NCBI GenBank assembly: GCA_003250275.1
Contig: QKGW01000137.1
Coordinates: 1 to 6,529 of the forward strand
Direction: 5' to 3'
Length of the DNA: 6,529 bases
From: Alphaproteobacteria bacterium
GTDB taxonomy: Bacteria > Pseudomonadota > Alphaproteobacteria > Rhodospirillales > Rhodospirillaceae
Shown: one piece after another, positions 1 to 6,032 of the stretch
How the letters are laid out: each line of letters opens with the position of its first letter
How positions within the stretch are numbered: position 1 is the first letter of the stretch
Notes under the pieces: model-generated
The model's database searches: none
Told to the model about the DNA's origin: nothing
Seen by the model: only the letters and a program-made list of their open reading frames with translations
Translations under genes and position numbers: made by a program

Positions 1-939
1 AACGCCTCGGAAGCCGGCAAGATCGGCACCACCGGGCGCGGCATCGGCCCGGCCTACGAGGACAAGGTGGCGCGCCGCGCGATCCGCGTGTGCGACCTCG
101 CCGATCCCGCCGGTCTCGACGACAAGATCGAGCGCCTGCTCACCCACCACAACGCGCTGCGCCGCGGCCTCGGCGTCGCCGAGATCGACGGCCGCGCGCT
201 CAAGGACGAGCTGCTCGCGGTCAAGGACAAGGTCCTGCCGTTCGCCACGCCGGTGTGGTGGGAACTCGATCGCCTCGTGCGTCACGAGAACAAGCGCATC
301 CTCTTCGAGGGCGCGCAGGGCGCGATGCTCGACGTCGACCACGGCACCTATCCGTTCGTCACCTCGTCGAACACCGTCTCCGGCCAGGCGGCCGCCGGTT
401 CGGGCCTCGGGCCGTCGGCGGTGGGCTTCGTGCTCGGCATCGCCAAGGCTTACACCACCCGCGTCGGCGCCGGTCCGTTCCCGACCGAGCTGTTCGACGA
501 GACCGGCAACTACCTCACCGAGCGCGGCCGCGAGTTCGGCGTCGTCACCGGCCGCCGCCGCCGTTGCGGCTGGTTCGACGCGGTGGCGGTGCGCCAGGCG
601 CTCAAGACCGGCGGCGTCAAGGGCATCGCGATGACCAAGCTCGACATCCTCGACGGGATGCCGGAGATCAAGGTCTGCGTCGCCTACGACCTCCACGGCG
701 AGCGCATCGAGCGTCTGCCCGCGTCGATGACCGATCAGGCGGCGGTGAAGCCGATCTACGAGACCATCGAAGGCTGGAGCCAGAGCACCTACGGCGCGCG
801 CACCTGGGCCGAGCTTCCCGCCAACGCGATCAAGTACGTGCGCCGCGTCGAGGAACTCACCGAAACCCCGGTGGCGCTGCTTTCGACCAGCCCCGAGCGC
901 GAGGACACCATCCTGGTGCAGGATCCGTTCGCCGCGTAA
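1..939 (+). CDS. purA: Adenylosuccinate synthetase, C-terminal part (5' end outside window)
   Basis: Adenylosuccinate synthetase joins IMP and aspartate with GTP to make adenylosuccinate, the first committed step from IMP to AMP, in the cytoplasm. The open frame enters at base 1 and ends at TAA 937-939, giving 312 residues of a family usually near 430, so roughly the first 118 (the GTP P-loop end) lie outside. The first residues carry the family signature GTTGRGIGPAYEDK, whose Lys/Arg residues contact IMP. Further on come VGAGPFPTE, then VTGRRRRCGWFD (the arginine-rich loop for aspartate and IMP), TKLDILDG (guanine recognition), and near the end STSPER, all in family order. An internal GTG at 67 is not a start, because the signature lies upstream of it in the same frame. 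No terminator is visible after the stop, so read-through into the kinase-like gene 74 bases downstream is possible. Identification is near certain. Confidence 0.97.
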   Translation, partial: NASEAGKIGTTGRGIGPAYEDKVARRAIRVCDLADPAGLDDKIERLLTHHNALRRGLGVAEIDGRALKDELLAVKDKVLPFATPVWWELDRLVRHENKRILFEGAQGAMLDVDHGTYPFVTSSNTVSGQAAAGSGLGPSAVGFVLGIAKAYTTRVGAGPFPTELFDETGNYLTERGREFGVVTGRRRRCGWFDAVAVRQALKTGGVKGIAMTKLDILDGMPEIKVCVAYDLHGERIERLPASMTDQAAVKPIYETIEGWSQSTYGARTWAELPANAIKYVRRVEELTETPVALLSTSPEREDTILVQDPFAA

Positions 940-945
940 CGACGT

Positions 946-974
946 TTGCGCGCGGGCGGAAGGCGTGACACACT
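946..974 (+). promoter_or_regulatory. Weak candidate promoter before the pseudokinase gene
   Basis: TTGCGC (946-951) and CACACT (969-974) are separated by 17 bases in the short purA-kinase gap. The -35 resembles the TTGNNN core and the -10 matches the sigma-70 consensus at only three of six positions. GC-rich alphaproteobacterial promoters are often this degenerate, so it is possible but weak. The alternative is transcription continuing from purA. Confidence 0.25.
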
Positions 975-1013
975 CCTGACGCGCATCGGGGGACGAAGGG
1001 GAGCGAAAGCCGG

Positions 1014-3053
1014 ATGGCCGAAGGGGGAGGCGCACAGAACCAGACCGCCGTCGCAGGTGCCGACGGTGCGGTGGTGCTGCGCGAACGCTACACCGTCTTC
1101 CCCGGCCGTCCGCTTCCCGATCTGAACTCCCCCAACGCGCTCGCGTACGCGGTCGAGGACCGGCGGGGCGGCAGGCCGCTGTTCGCATTGGCGCTGCCGC
1201 CCGACCTGCCGGTGCGCCTCTCCACCATTCAGACGATGCGCGGCCAGCAGTTCAATTCGGTGCTGGCGGTAATCGACTACGGCTTCGCCTACTGGACGCC
1301 GTTCGGGCGCGAGACCGTGCTGGTGCTGTTCGAGCGCCCGTCGGGCGGGCGTCTGATCAATTCGCTCGACGAGACCTTCCAGCCGCTGTCCGACCCCGAC
1401 TATCAGAAGATCATCGTCAAGCCGCTGGTGCAGGGGGTCGAGGAACTGCGCGGCAAGGGCATCGTTCACCGCGCGATCCGCCCCACCAACATCTTCTTCA
1501 TGGATGCGGACCGCACCCGCCCGGTGATCGGCGAGTGCATCAGCACGCCGCCGGGGTTCGACCAGCCGCCGATGTACGAGCCGCTCGAATCGGCGATGGC
1601 GCTGCCCGAGGGCAGGGGGCCGGGCACCTTCGCCGACGACATGTTCTCCTTCGGCGTCACTCTTCTGCACATTCTCATCGGCCGCCGTCCGGGCGGCCAG
1701 TTGCGCGGCCGTGAACTGTTGCGCGCGCGCATCGCCAACGGCAGCTTCGCCGCGCTGACCGGCGACGCGCGCTTCCCGATCGCGATGATCGAGGTACTGC
1801 GCGGCCTTTTGATCGACGATCAGCATCTGCGCTGGGACGCCGAGGGGATGAAGCTGTGGGTCGCCGGCCGGCGGCTGAGCCCGATCCTCGCCAAGCCCGA
1901 GAAGCGGGCGCAGCGCGCCTTCCGCATCGGCGGCATGGAGGTGATGTCGCGCCGCGACCTCGCGCTCGCGCTCGCCGACAACTGGGATCAGGCGGCGCAG
2001 CCGGTGATGGACGGCCAGGTCGAGGTGTGGCTGCGCCGTGCGCTCGACGAAAAGGAGGCCGCCGAGGCGGTCGCCGAGCAGGTGCGGCAGGCGTCGTTCC
2101 CCGGCGCTTCGGCCAACGGCGTGACGACCGATTCGGTGATCGCGCGGATCTGCCTGCGCCTCGATCCGCACGGGCCGATCCGCTACAAGTCCGCGCGCTT
2201 CCTCCCCGAGGCGCTGGGGGCGACCCTCGCGGTCGCCTCGACGCGGCAGAAGGACGTGCGCGCGATCGTCGAATGCATCCTCCGCGAACTGCCCGAGGCG
2301 TGGTTCGAGGTGCAGACCAGCTTCGATCCCGCCTACGTCTCCATGCTCTCGCAGATCAAGCAGATGCGCGGCTTCCTTCGCCTCGCGCAGCCGGGCTTCG
2401 GCGTCGAGCGCTGCCTCTACGAACTCAACGAGACGCTGCCGTGCCTGAGCCCGCTGGTGGCGGACGGCTACGTCCTCGAAATCGAGGATCTGCTGCCCGC
2501 GCTCGACAACGCGGCGAAGCGGGTGGACGCGAAATCGTGGCCCGCCGACCGGCACATCGTCGCCTTCGTCGCGGCGCGCTTCCGCTTCGACGTCGACAAG
2601 CAGATCGCCGCGCTCAACAGCCCCCAGGCGGATACCTCGGCGCTCGGCCTCCTGAGCCTGCTCGCGGTGTTGCAGTGGAAGCTCGGCCCCGAGGCGCTGC
2701 CTGGCCTCTCCGGCTGGATCGGCAGTCTGGTCGCGCCGATCATCAACAGCTATCACAACCGCGACGTCCGCAAGCGCCTCGAAAAGGAGGTGCCGAAGCT
2801 GGTACGCAAGGGCAGCCTGCCCGATCTCTACAACACCCTCGACGACGTCGAGGAGCGGCAGAAGGACCTCGACGGGTTCGCCTGGGCGAAGGCCGAGTTC
2901 GCCGGCGCCGAGCAGGAAATCCTCGACATGGAGGCGGATTCGGCGCAGCGCGAAACCAACGCCCAGCGCCTCGGCCAGCAGTCGGCGGCGGTGGTGTCGG
3001 TGATGATCGGCCTGATCACCGTGTGCGTGTTCCTCGCGATGCAGGTGTGGTGA
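1014..3053 (+). CDS. Tail-anchored protein-kinase-fold protein, probable pseudokinase
   Basis: This 679-aa protein has a Ser/Thr-kinase-like N-terminal half. Residues 144-160 read like a catalytic loop, but HRD is HRA (152-154, catalytic Asp absent) while Asn159 is kept. Where DFG is expected there is VIGE (171-174), and the beta-3 strand LFALAL (56-61) lacks the VAIK lysine. The alpha-F helix is clear: D209-MFSFGV followed by LLHILIGRRP. LRWDAE (272-277) resembles the C-lobe arginine region. Residues 303-343 form a helical module (DLALALADNW, then DGQVEVWLRRAL), followed by a mostly helical region. Residues 585-655 are charged and coiled-coil-like, and 657-676 form one hydrophobic span at the extreme C terminus. 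No signal peptide is seen, so the bulk should be cytoplasmic and tail-anchored. AAGGGGAG at 996-1003 supports the ATG. The next gene begins two bases after the stop. Databases may call it a Ser/Thr kinase; from these residues I expect no canonical catalysis. Role unknown. Confidence 0.85.
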   Translation: MAEGGGAQNQTAVAGADGAVVLRERYTVFPGRPLPDLNSPNALAYAVEDRRGGRPLFALALPPDLPVRLSTIQTMRGQQFNSVLAVIDYGFAYWTPFGRETVLVLFERPSGGRLINSLDETFQPLSDPDYQKIIVKPLVQGVEELRGKGIVHRAIRPTNIFFMDADRTRPVIGECISTPPGFDQPPMYEPLESAMALPEGRGPGTFADDMFSFGVTLLHILIGRRPGGQLRGRELLRARIANGSFAALTGDARFPIAMIEVLRGLLIDDQHLRWDAEGMKLWVAGRRLSPILAKPEKRAQRAFRIGGMEVMSRRDLALALADNWDQAAQPVMDGQVEVWLRRALDEKEAAEAVAEQVRQASFPGASANGVTTDSVIARICLRLDPHGPIRYKSARFLPEALGATLAVASTRQKDVRAIVECILRELPEAWFEVQTSFDPAYVSMLSQIKQMRGFLRLAQPGFGVERCLYELNETLPCLSPLVADGYVLEIEDLLPALDNAAKRVDAKSWPADRHIVAFVAARFRFDVDKQIAALNSPQADTSALGLLSLLAVLQWKLGPEALPGLSGWIGSLVAPIINSYHNRDVRKRLEKEVPKLVRKGSLPDLYNTLDDVEERQKDLDGFAWAKAEFAGAEQEILDMEADSAQRETNAQRLGQQSAAVVSVMIGLITVCVFLAMQVW

Positions 3054-3055
3054 GA

Positions 3056-3538
3056 ATGGCGAAAAAACCCGTAGCCGCCAGGAAGGGCGCGAAACCGGCG
3101 AAATCCGGCGGCACCTTCACGCGGATTCTCGTCCTCTCGCTCGCGGTCGCCTTCGGGCTGATGTTCCTGCCGACGGTGATCTTCCTCGCGTTCGCGATGC
3201 TGCCCACGGTGGCGGCCTACATCGTCGACCGCAACCCGGACAAGTACGAGTGGATCTGCGTCGGCGGGCTCAACTTCGCGGGCTCGGTACCGTTCCTGCT
3301 CCAGCTCTGGACCGGTCGCCACACCGTCGAGGCCGCCGCCGCGCAGCTCACCGATGTGTTCACCCTGATGGCTGTCTACGGCGCGGCGGGCGTCGGCTGG
3401 CTGATGTTCATGGCGCTGCCGCCGGTGGTCGGGGTGTTCGTGCAGATGAAGGCGCAGCGCCGCGTCACCACTCTCAAGGCGACCCAGCAGCGCCTGATCC
3501 AGACCTGGGGCCCCGAGGTCGGCAAGACCAAGGGCTGA
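3056..3538 (+). CDS. Small basic multi-spanning membrane protein, function unknown
   Basis: I do not recognise this 160-aa protein. It starts with about 20 Lys/Arg/Ala-rich residues (cytoplasmic by the positive-inside rule). A long hydrophobic stretch follows at 23-57, broken by Pro39 and Pro50, so it may be one span or a hairpin. Further spans lie at about 66-85 and 102-131 (Pro122-Pro123 inside), and the tail 132-160 is basic and hydrophilic. I see no cysteine pairs, metal motif or enzyme signature. Its ATG lies two bases after the TGA of the pseudokinase gene. AGGTG at 3043-3047, inside the end of that gene, is placed as its ribosome binding site, so the two are probably cotranscribed and translationally coupled. 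A partnership in the inner membrane with the tail-anchored pseudokinase is inference from spacing and topology only. A long open frame also runs upstream in this frame from 1856, but that is GC-rich shadow over the kinase gene. Confidence 0.85.
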   Translation: MAKKPVAARKGAKPAKSGGTFTRILVLSLAVAFGLMFLPTVIFLAFAMLPTVAAYIVDRNPDKYEWICVGGLNFAGSVPFLLQLWTGRHTVEAAAAQLTDVFTLMAVYGAAGVGWLMFMALPPVVGVFVQMKAQRRVTTLKATQQRLIQTWGPEVGKTKG

Positions 3539-3557
3539 GGCCGTTTCCCATCCCCAC

Positions 3558-3588
3558 AAAGAACAACCCCCGCCGGGGAGAGCGGGGG
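3558..3588 (-). terminator. Probable intrinsic terminator of rpoH
   Basis: CCCCCGC (3567-3573) pairs with GCGGGGG (3582-3588), a 7-bp all-GC stem with an 8-base loop. On the minus strand the stem is followed by TTGTTCTTT (3566 down to 3558), the expected T-rich tract, about 45 bases beyond the rpoH stop. On the plus strand the downstream sequence is not T-rich, so it would terminate the pseudokinase operon poorly, though the stem may still act as a 3' end barrier. Confidence 0.72.
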
Positions 3589-3633
3589 CTGTCAGGTTTG
3601 CCGTGTGGGGGAACGAGGGAACTCTACGCTGCC

Positions 3634-4518
3634 TCAGAGGTGGAGGTTCTGCTCCACCACCGCGGTCTTCATGCTCTTTTGCAGCTTTTCGAGCGCGCGC
3701 ACCTCGATCTGGCGGATGCGCTCGCGGCTGATGCCGTATTCGCGCGAGAGGTCCTCGAGCGTCGCCGGAGTCTCGGAGAGGCGGCGCGCCTGAAGGATGC
3801 GGCGTTCGCGCTGGTTGAGGAGGCAGAGCGCGTCCTTGAGCAGGCGGCGGCGTTCGCCCAGCTCCTCGCGCTCGGCGAGAAGGGTTTCCTGATCCTCGCG
3901 GTCGTCGACCAGCCAATCCTGCCATTCGCCGTCGCCGTCGATGCGCAGGGGCGCGTTGAGCGAGTGATCGGGGGAGGAGAGGCGGCGGTTCATCGAGATC
4001 ACGTCGCCTTCGGTGACCGCGAGCTTGTGCGCGATGGCGGAGACGATCTCGGGCTTGAGGTCGCCTTCCTCGATCGCCTGCATCTGGCCCTTGAGCTTGC
4101 GCAGGTTGAAAAACAGCTTCTTCTGCGCGGCGGTGGTGCCCATCTTCACCAGCGACCAGGAGTGCAGGATGTATTCCTGGATCGACGCACGGATCCACCA
4201 CATCGCGTAGGTCGCGAGGCGGAAGCCGCGGTCGGGGTCGAAGCGCTTCACCGACTGCATCAGGCCGACGTTACCCTCGGAAATCACCTCGCCGATCGGC
4301 AGGCCGTAGCCGCGGTAACCCATCGCGATCTTGGCGACCAGGCGCAGGTGGCTCGTCACCATCTTGTGCGCGGCTTCCATGTCGCCCTCGTCGCGATAGC
4401 GGATCGAGAGTTCGTATTCTTCCTCGGGGGAAAGCATGGGGAACTTGCGGATTTCCTGAAGATACCGCGTGAGGTTCTGTTCCGGTCCGATTGACAGCTC
4501 GACGGTCGTTGCGGACAT
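3634..4518 (-). CDS. rpoH: RNA polymerase heat-shock sigma factor RpoH (sigma-32)
   Basis: Sigma-32 directs RNA polymerase to heat-shock promoters for chaperones and proteases. The protein has 294 residues, normal for alphaproteobacterial RpoH. Region 2 is clear: NLTRYLQEIRKFPMLSPEEE near 15-34, LVAKIAMGYRGYGLPIGEVISEG near 60-82, and the -10-binding TYAMWWIRASIQEYIL (103-118). QKKLFFNLR (132-140) is the RpoH box that distinguishes it from RpoD. Region 4.2 (LEDLSREYGISRERIRQIEVRALEKL, 254-279) is the -35-binding helix-turn-helix. I chose the ATG at 4518 because AGGAGGG (4530 down to 4524) sits 5 bases upstream and homology begins there; the frame stays open to 4653 but the extension is leader. 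It lies downstream of rluD on the same strand with a 138-base gap, and convergent with the pseudokinase operon. Many alphaproteobacteria carry two RpoH paralogues; this window shows one. Confidence 0.97.
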   Translation of the reverse strand: MSATTVELSIGPEQNLTRYLQEIRKFPMLSPEEEYELSIRYRDEGDMEAAHKMVTSHLRLVAKIAMGYRGYGLPIGEVISEGNVGLMQSVKRFDPDRGFRLATYAMWWIRASIQEYILHSWSLVKMGTTAAQKKLFFNLRKLKGQMQAIEEGDLKPEIVSAIAHKLAVTEGDVISMNRRLSSPDHSLNAPLRIDGDGEWQDWLVDDREDQETLLAEREELGERRRLLKDALCLLNQRERRILQARRLSETPATLEDLSREYGISRERIRQIEVRALEKLQKSMKTAVVEQNLHL

Positions 4519-4523
4519 TTTTG

Positions 4524-4530
4524 CCCTCCT
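4524..4530 (-). promoter_or_regulatory. Strong ribosome binding site of rpoH
   Basis: On the minus strand AGGAGGG lies 5 bases before the ATG at 4518. It is the most consensus-like Shine-Dalgarno in the window and fixes the rpoH start against the longer open frame that begins at 4653. Confidence 0.85.
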
Positions 4531-4555
4531 CTCTGCCGTTGCGTTCGGTCCTGGT

Positions 4556-4577
4556 GCACCACCGAGGCTGGCGGTGC
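4556..4577 (-). other. Hairpin in the rpoH 5' leader
   Basis: In the minus-strand transcript GCACCGCC (4577 down to 4570) pairs with GGTGGTGC (4563 down to 4556), an 8-bp stem including one G-U pair and a 6-base loop. The plus-strand copy has an A-C mismatch at the same place, so the structure favours rpoH leader RNA. It ends 25 bases upstream of the Shine-Dalgarno. A regulatory role is not shown. Confidence 0.45.
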
Positions 4578-4584
4578 CTTTTAT

Positions 4585-4614
4585 GCAGGGCGTTCTTTTT
4601 CGATTCGTCCCTGC
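4585..4614 (-). other. Second inverted repeat in the rpoH leader
   Basis: GCAGGG (4585-4590) and CCCTGC (4609-4614) form a perfect 6-bp inverted repeat. Two more pairs are possible across a one-base bulge, giving an A-rich loop in the minus-strand RNA. It directly precedes the 4556-4577 hairpin on the rpoH transcript. It could be leader structure or an attenuated end of rluD transcripts, but no T tract follows a long GC stem, so I do not call it a terminator. Confidence 0.35.
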
Positions 4615-4624
4615 TTGTGCTTCG

Positions 4625-4653
4625 ATGGTGCAATTCCCTATATGGCAAGTCAA
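4625..4653 (-). promoter_or_regulatory. Candidate rpoH promoter overlapping the rluD stop region
   Basis: On the minus strand TTGACT (4653 down to 4648) matches the sigma-70 -35 at five of six positions. Seventeen bases on, CACCAT (4630 down to 4625) is a poor -10 with three matches. CCATATAG between them resembles a heat-shock -10 core, but no CTTGAA lies at the right distance upstream. The surrounding bases are AT-richer than the rest of the window, and rpoH genes usually have a promoter of their own, so a promoter near here is likely even if the exact boxes are uncertain. Confidence 0.35.
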
Positions 4654-4656
4654 GTA

Positions 4657-5655
4657 TTAGATTTGTGTCCCTTCGCGGAACGCGGCGAGCAGCGTCGTCA
4701 TGTCCGCGGGGAGCTCGCTTTGGAAAGACAAAAAAACCTTAGAAACCGGGTGGTTAAAGCCGATCTTCCAAGCGTGCAAAGCCTGCCGGTCGAATTGATT
4801 GATAAAACCCTTCACGTTGTCGGAAAATTCGATCGATCGAGACTGCGTTTTTCGGCCGTAGACGGGATCCCCGACGAGCGGGTGCCCGTTTTCCGCGAAG
4901 TGCACGCGGATCTGGTGCGTGCGTCCGGTTGCGAGTCTGCACTCCACGAGGGTTGCGACGCGGCCGAAGCGTTCGCGCACGCTCCAGCGGGTGAGGGCGT
5001 GTTTGCCGCCCGAGGCGACCACCGCCATCTTCTTGCGGTCGCGCGTGCTGCGGCCGATGTTGCCGACGTATTCGCCGCTTTCCGGCGTCACCATTCCCCA
5101 CACCAATGCGAGATAGGCGCGGTCGAGGCTGTGCGCGGCGAACTGCTCGGAGAGGCCGACGTGCGCGATGTCGGTCTTCGCCACCACCATCAGTCCCGAG
5201 GTGTCCTTGTCGATACGGTGGACGATGCCCGGGCGCTTTACTCCGCCGATTCCCGAAAGGCCGTCGCCGCAGTGCGCGATCAGCGCGTTGACGAGGGTGC
5301 CCTCGGCGTTGCCGGCGGCGGGGTGCACGACCATGCCCGCGGGTTTGTCGAGCACCAGGAGGTGTTCGTCCTCGTAGACGATGTCGAGCGGGATGTCCTC
5401 GCCCTGGGGTTCGGCGGGCACCGGCGGCGGCGGCACCACGCGCACGGTCTGGCCCGGTTTGACCTTGGCTGAGGGGTCGGCTAAGGTGCCGCCGTCGACG
5501 GCGACATGGCCATCCGCGATCAGCGCCTTGAGGCGCGAACGGGAGAGCTCGGGAAACATCGTCGCGCAGGCCTTGTCGAGGCGCGCGGCGGCGGCCTCCC
5601 AGGTCGCTTCGAGAACGAGGTTGGGGAGGGTCACGGCATTGGGTGAGGGAGACAT
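4657..5655 (-). CDS. rluD: RluD-type 23S rRNA pseudouridine synthase (RluA family)
   Basis: RluD converts uridines of helix 69 of 23S rRNA (E. coli 1911, 1915, 1917) to pseudouridine during 50S assembly. From the ATG at 5655 the protein has 332 residues, normal for RluD. An S4 RNA-binding domain lies at about 24-75 (ARLDKACATMFPELSRSRLK). The catalytic domain has VYEDEHLLVLDKPAGMVVHP (93-112), the active-site motif HRIDKDTSGL with Asp149, and RTHQIRVH (245-252) followed by HPLVGDPVYG. The S4 domain and the GLSGIGG...RPGIVHR stretch favour RluD over RluA or RluC. The start is uncertain. ATG 5655 has no clear Shine-Dalgarno, whereas the in-frame ATG at 5682 (341 aa) has AGAAGGGTGA upstream, but would overlap the divergent gene by 29 bases. 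rpoH follows on the same strand. Base composition in the last 80 codons is AT-richer than its surroundings. Confidence 0.93.
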   Translation of the reverse strand: MSPSPNAVTLPNLVLEATWEAAAARLDKACATMFPELSRSRLKALIADGHVAVDGGTLADPSAKVKPGQTVRVVPPPPVPAEPQGEDIPLDIVYEDEHLLVLDKPAGMVVHPAAGNAEGTLVNALIAHCGDGLSGIGGVKRPGIVHRIDKDTSGLMVVAKTDIAHVGLSEQFAAHSLDRAYLALVWGMVTPESGEYVGNIGRSTRDRKKMAVVASGGKHALTRWSVRERFGRVATLVECRLATGRTHQIRVHFAENGHPLVGDPVYGRKTQSRSIEFSDNVKGFINQFDRQALHAWKIGFNHPVSKVFLSFQSELPADMTTLLAAFREGTQI

Positions 5656-6031
5656 GGAACGTTCGGCGCTGATTAGGGTCATAAAAGTCGTCACCCTTCT
5701 GCTTGGCGCGGCGATACTCGCCACCCTCGCGATGATTGGGTACAAGGTCTTTTACACGAAAACCCCCACTTCGGACCTACCTTCCGATAACGCAGTCGCT
5801 CCGGCGATGGTTCCCGCGCCGGTCGCGCCGCTTGCCGATTTTTCCGAAATCCCGCTCGACCAGCCCGCCGGGTCGTCGATCGCCGGCGTGGTCGCCCAGG
5901 GCGACCGCCTGATCGTCACCGTGACCGGCGGCGGCAGCGCCGACCGCATCGTGGTGGTCGATCTCGCCCGCCGCCGCATCGTCGGCAGCGTTCCGGTCGA
6001 TGCCGGACGCCCGCCCGCGCCGGCGCGGTAA
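5654..6031 (+). CDS. Small single-span membrane protein, DUF6476-like
   Basis: This 125-aa protein has a short basic N terminus, one hydrophobic span at about 9-31 and a Pro/Ala-rich linker at 37-70. A compact domain follows, with the pattern GDRLIVTVTGGGSADRIVVVDLARRRIVGSVPVD (about 83-116), which looks like a few beta strands. No catalytic residues or lipobox are visible. The layout resembles the alphaproteobacterial family I remember as DUF6476, found beside rluD; this is recall, not a search. The ATG at 5654 has GTGAGGG just upstream (AGG 5 bases from the start) and preserves the membrane span. It is divergent from rluD, with the two start codons sharing CATG. Its TAA is followed after one base by the JAMM protease start, implying coupled translation. 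The soluble domain is probably periplasmic by the positive-inside rule. Function unknown. Confidence 0.85.
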   Translation: MERSALIRVIKVVTLLLGAAILATLAMIGYKVFYTKTPTSDLPSDNAVAPAMVPAPVAPLADFSEIPLDQPAGSSIAGVVAQGDRLIVTVTGGGSADRIVVVDLARRRIVGSVPVDAGRPPAPAR

Positions 6032-6032
6032 G

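Noticed and set aside
1461..1545. An active Ser/Thr kinase reading of the HRAIRPTN motif
   Set aside because: The Asp of HRD, the DFG motif and the beta-3 lysine are all missing, so a canonical active kinase is not supported, although atypical nucleotide binding cannot be excluded.
789..2756. A 655-codon open frame on the minus strand over the pseudokinase gene
   Set aside because: It is His/Arg/Asp-rich low-complexity sequence typical of antisense frames in GC-rich DNA, has no recognisable domain, and overlaps a plus-strand gene with clear kinase-fold motifs and a ribosome binding site.
1856..3055. A long plus-strand frame running into the small membrane protein, suggesting a 560-aa fusion
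   Set aside because: The upstream 400 residues are Arg/Ala/Gly-rich shadow of the pseudokinase frame. The recognisable membrane protein begins at the ATG at 3056 with its own ribosome binding site.
2828..4201. A 457-codon minus-strand frame across the convergent junction
   Set aside because: It crosses the terminator and both neighbouring genes, has shadow-type composition, and shows no domain.
3250..4494. A 414-codon plus-strand frame antisense to rpoH
   Set aside because: It overlaps the well-supported rpoH gene and the end of the membrane protein gene in other frames. Its sequence is typical reverse-frame composition.
4602..4606. GATTC (a GANTC, CcrM-type methylation site) in the rpoH leader
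   Set aside because: Several other GANTC sites are scattered through the window, so a single site gives no evidence of cell-cycle control.
4519..4653. A 45-residue N-terminal extension of RpoH from an ATG at 4653
   Set aside because: It lies outside RpoH homology and includes the leader hairpins. A near-consensus Shine-Dalgarno marks the ATG at 4518.
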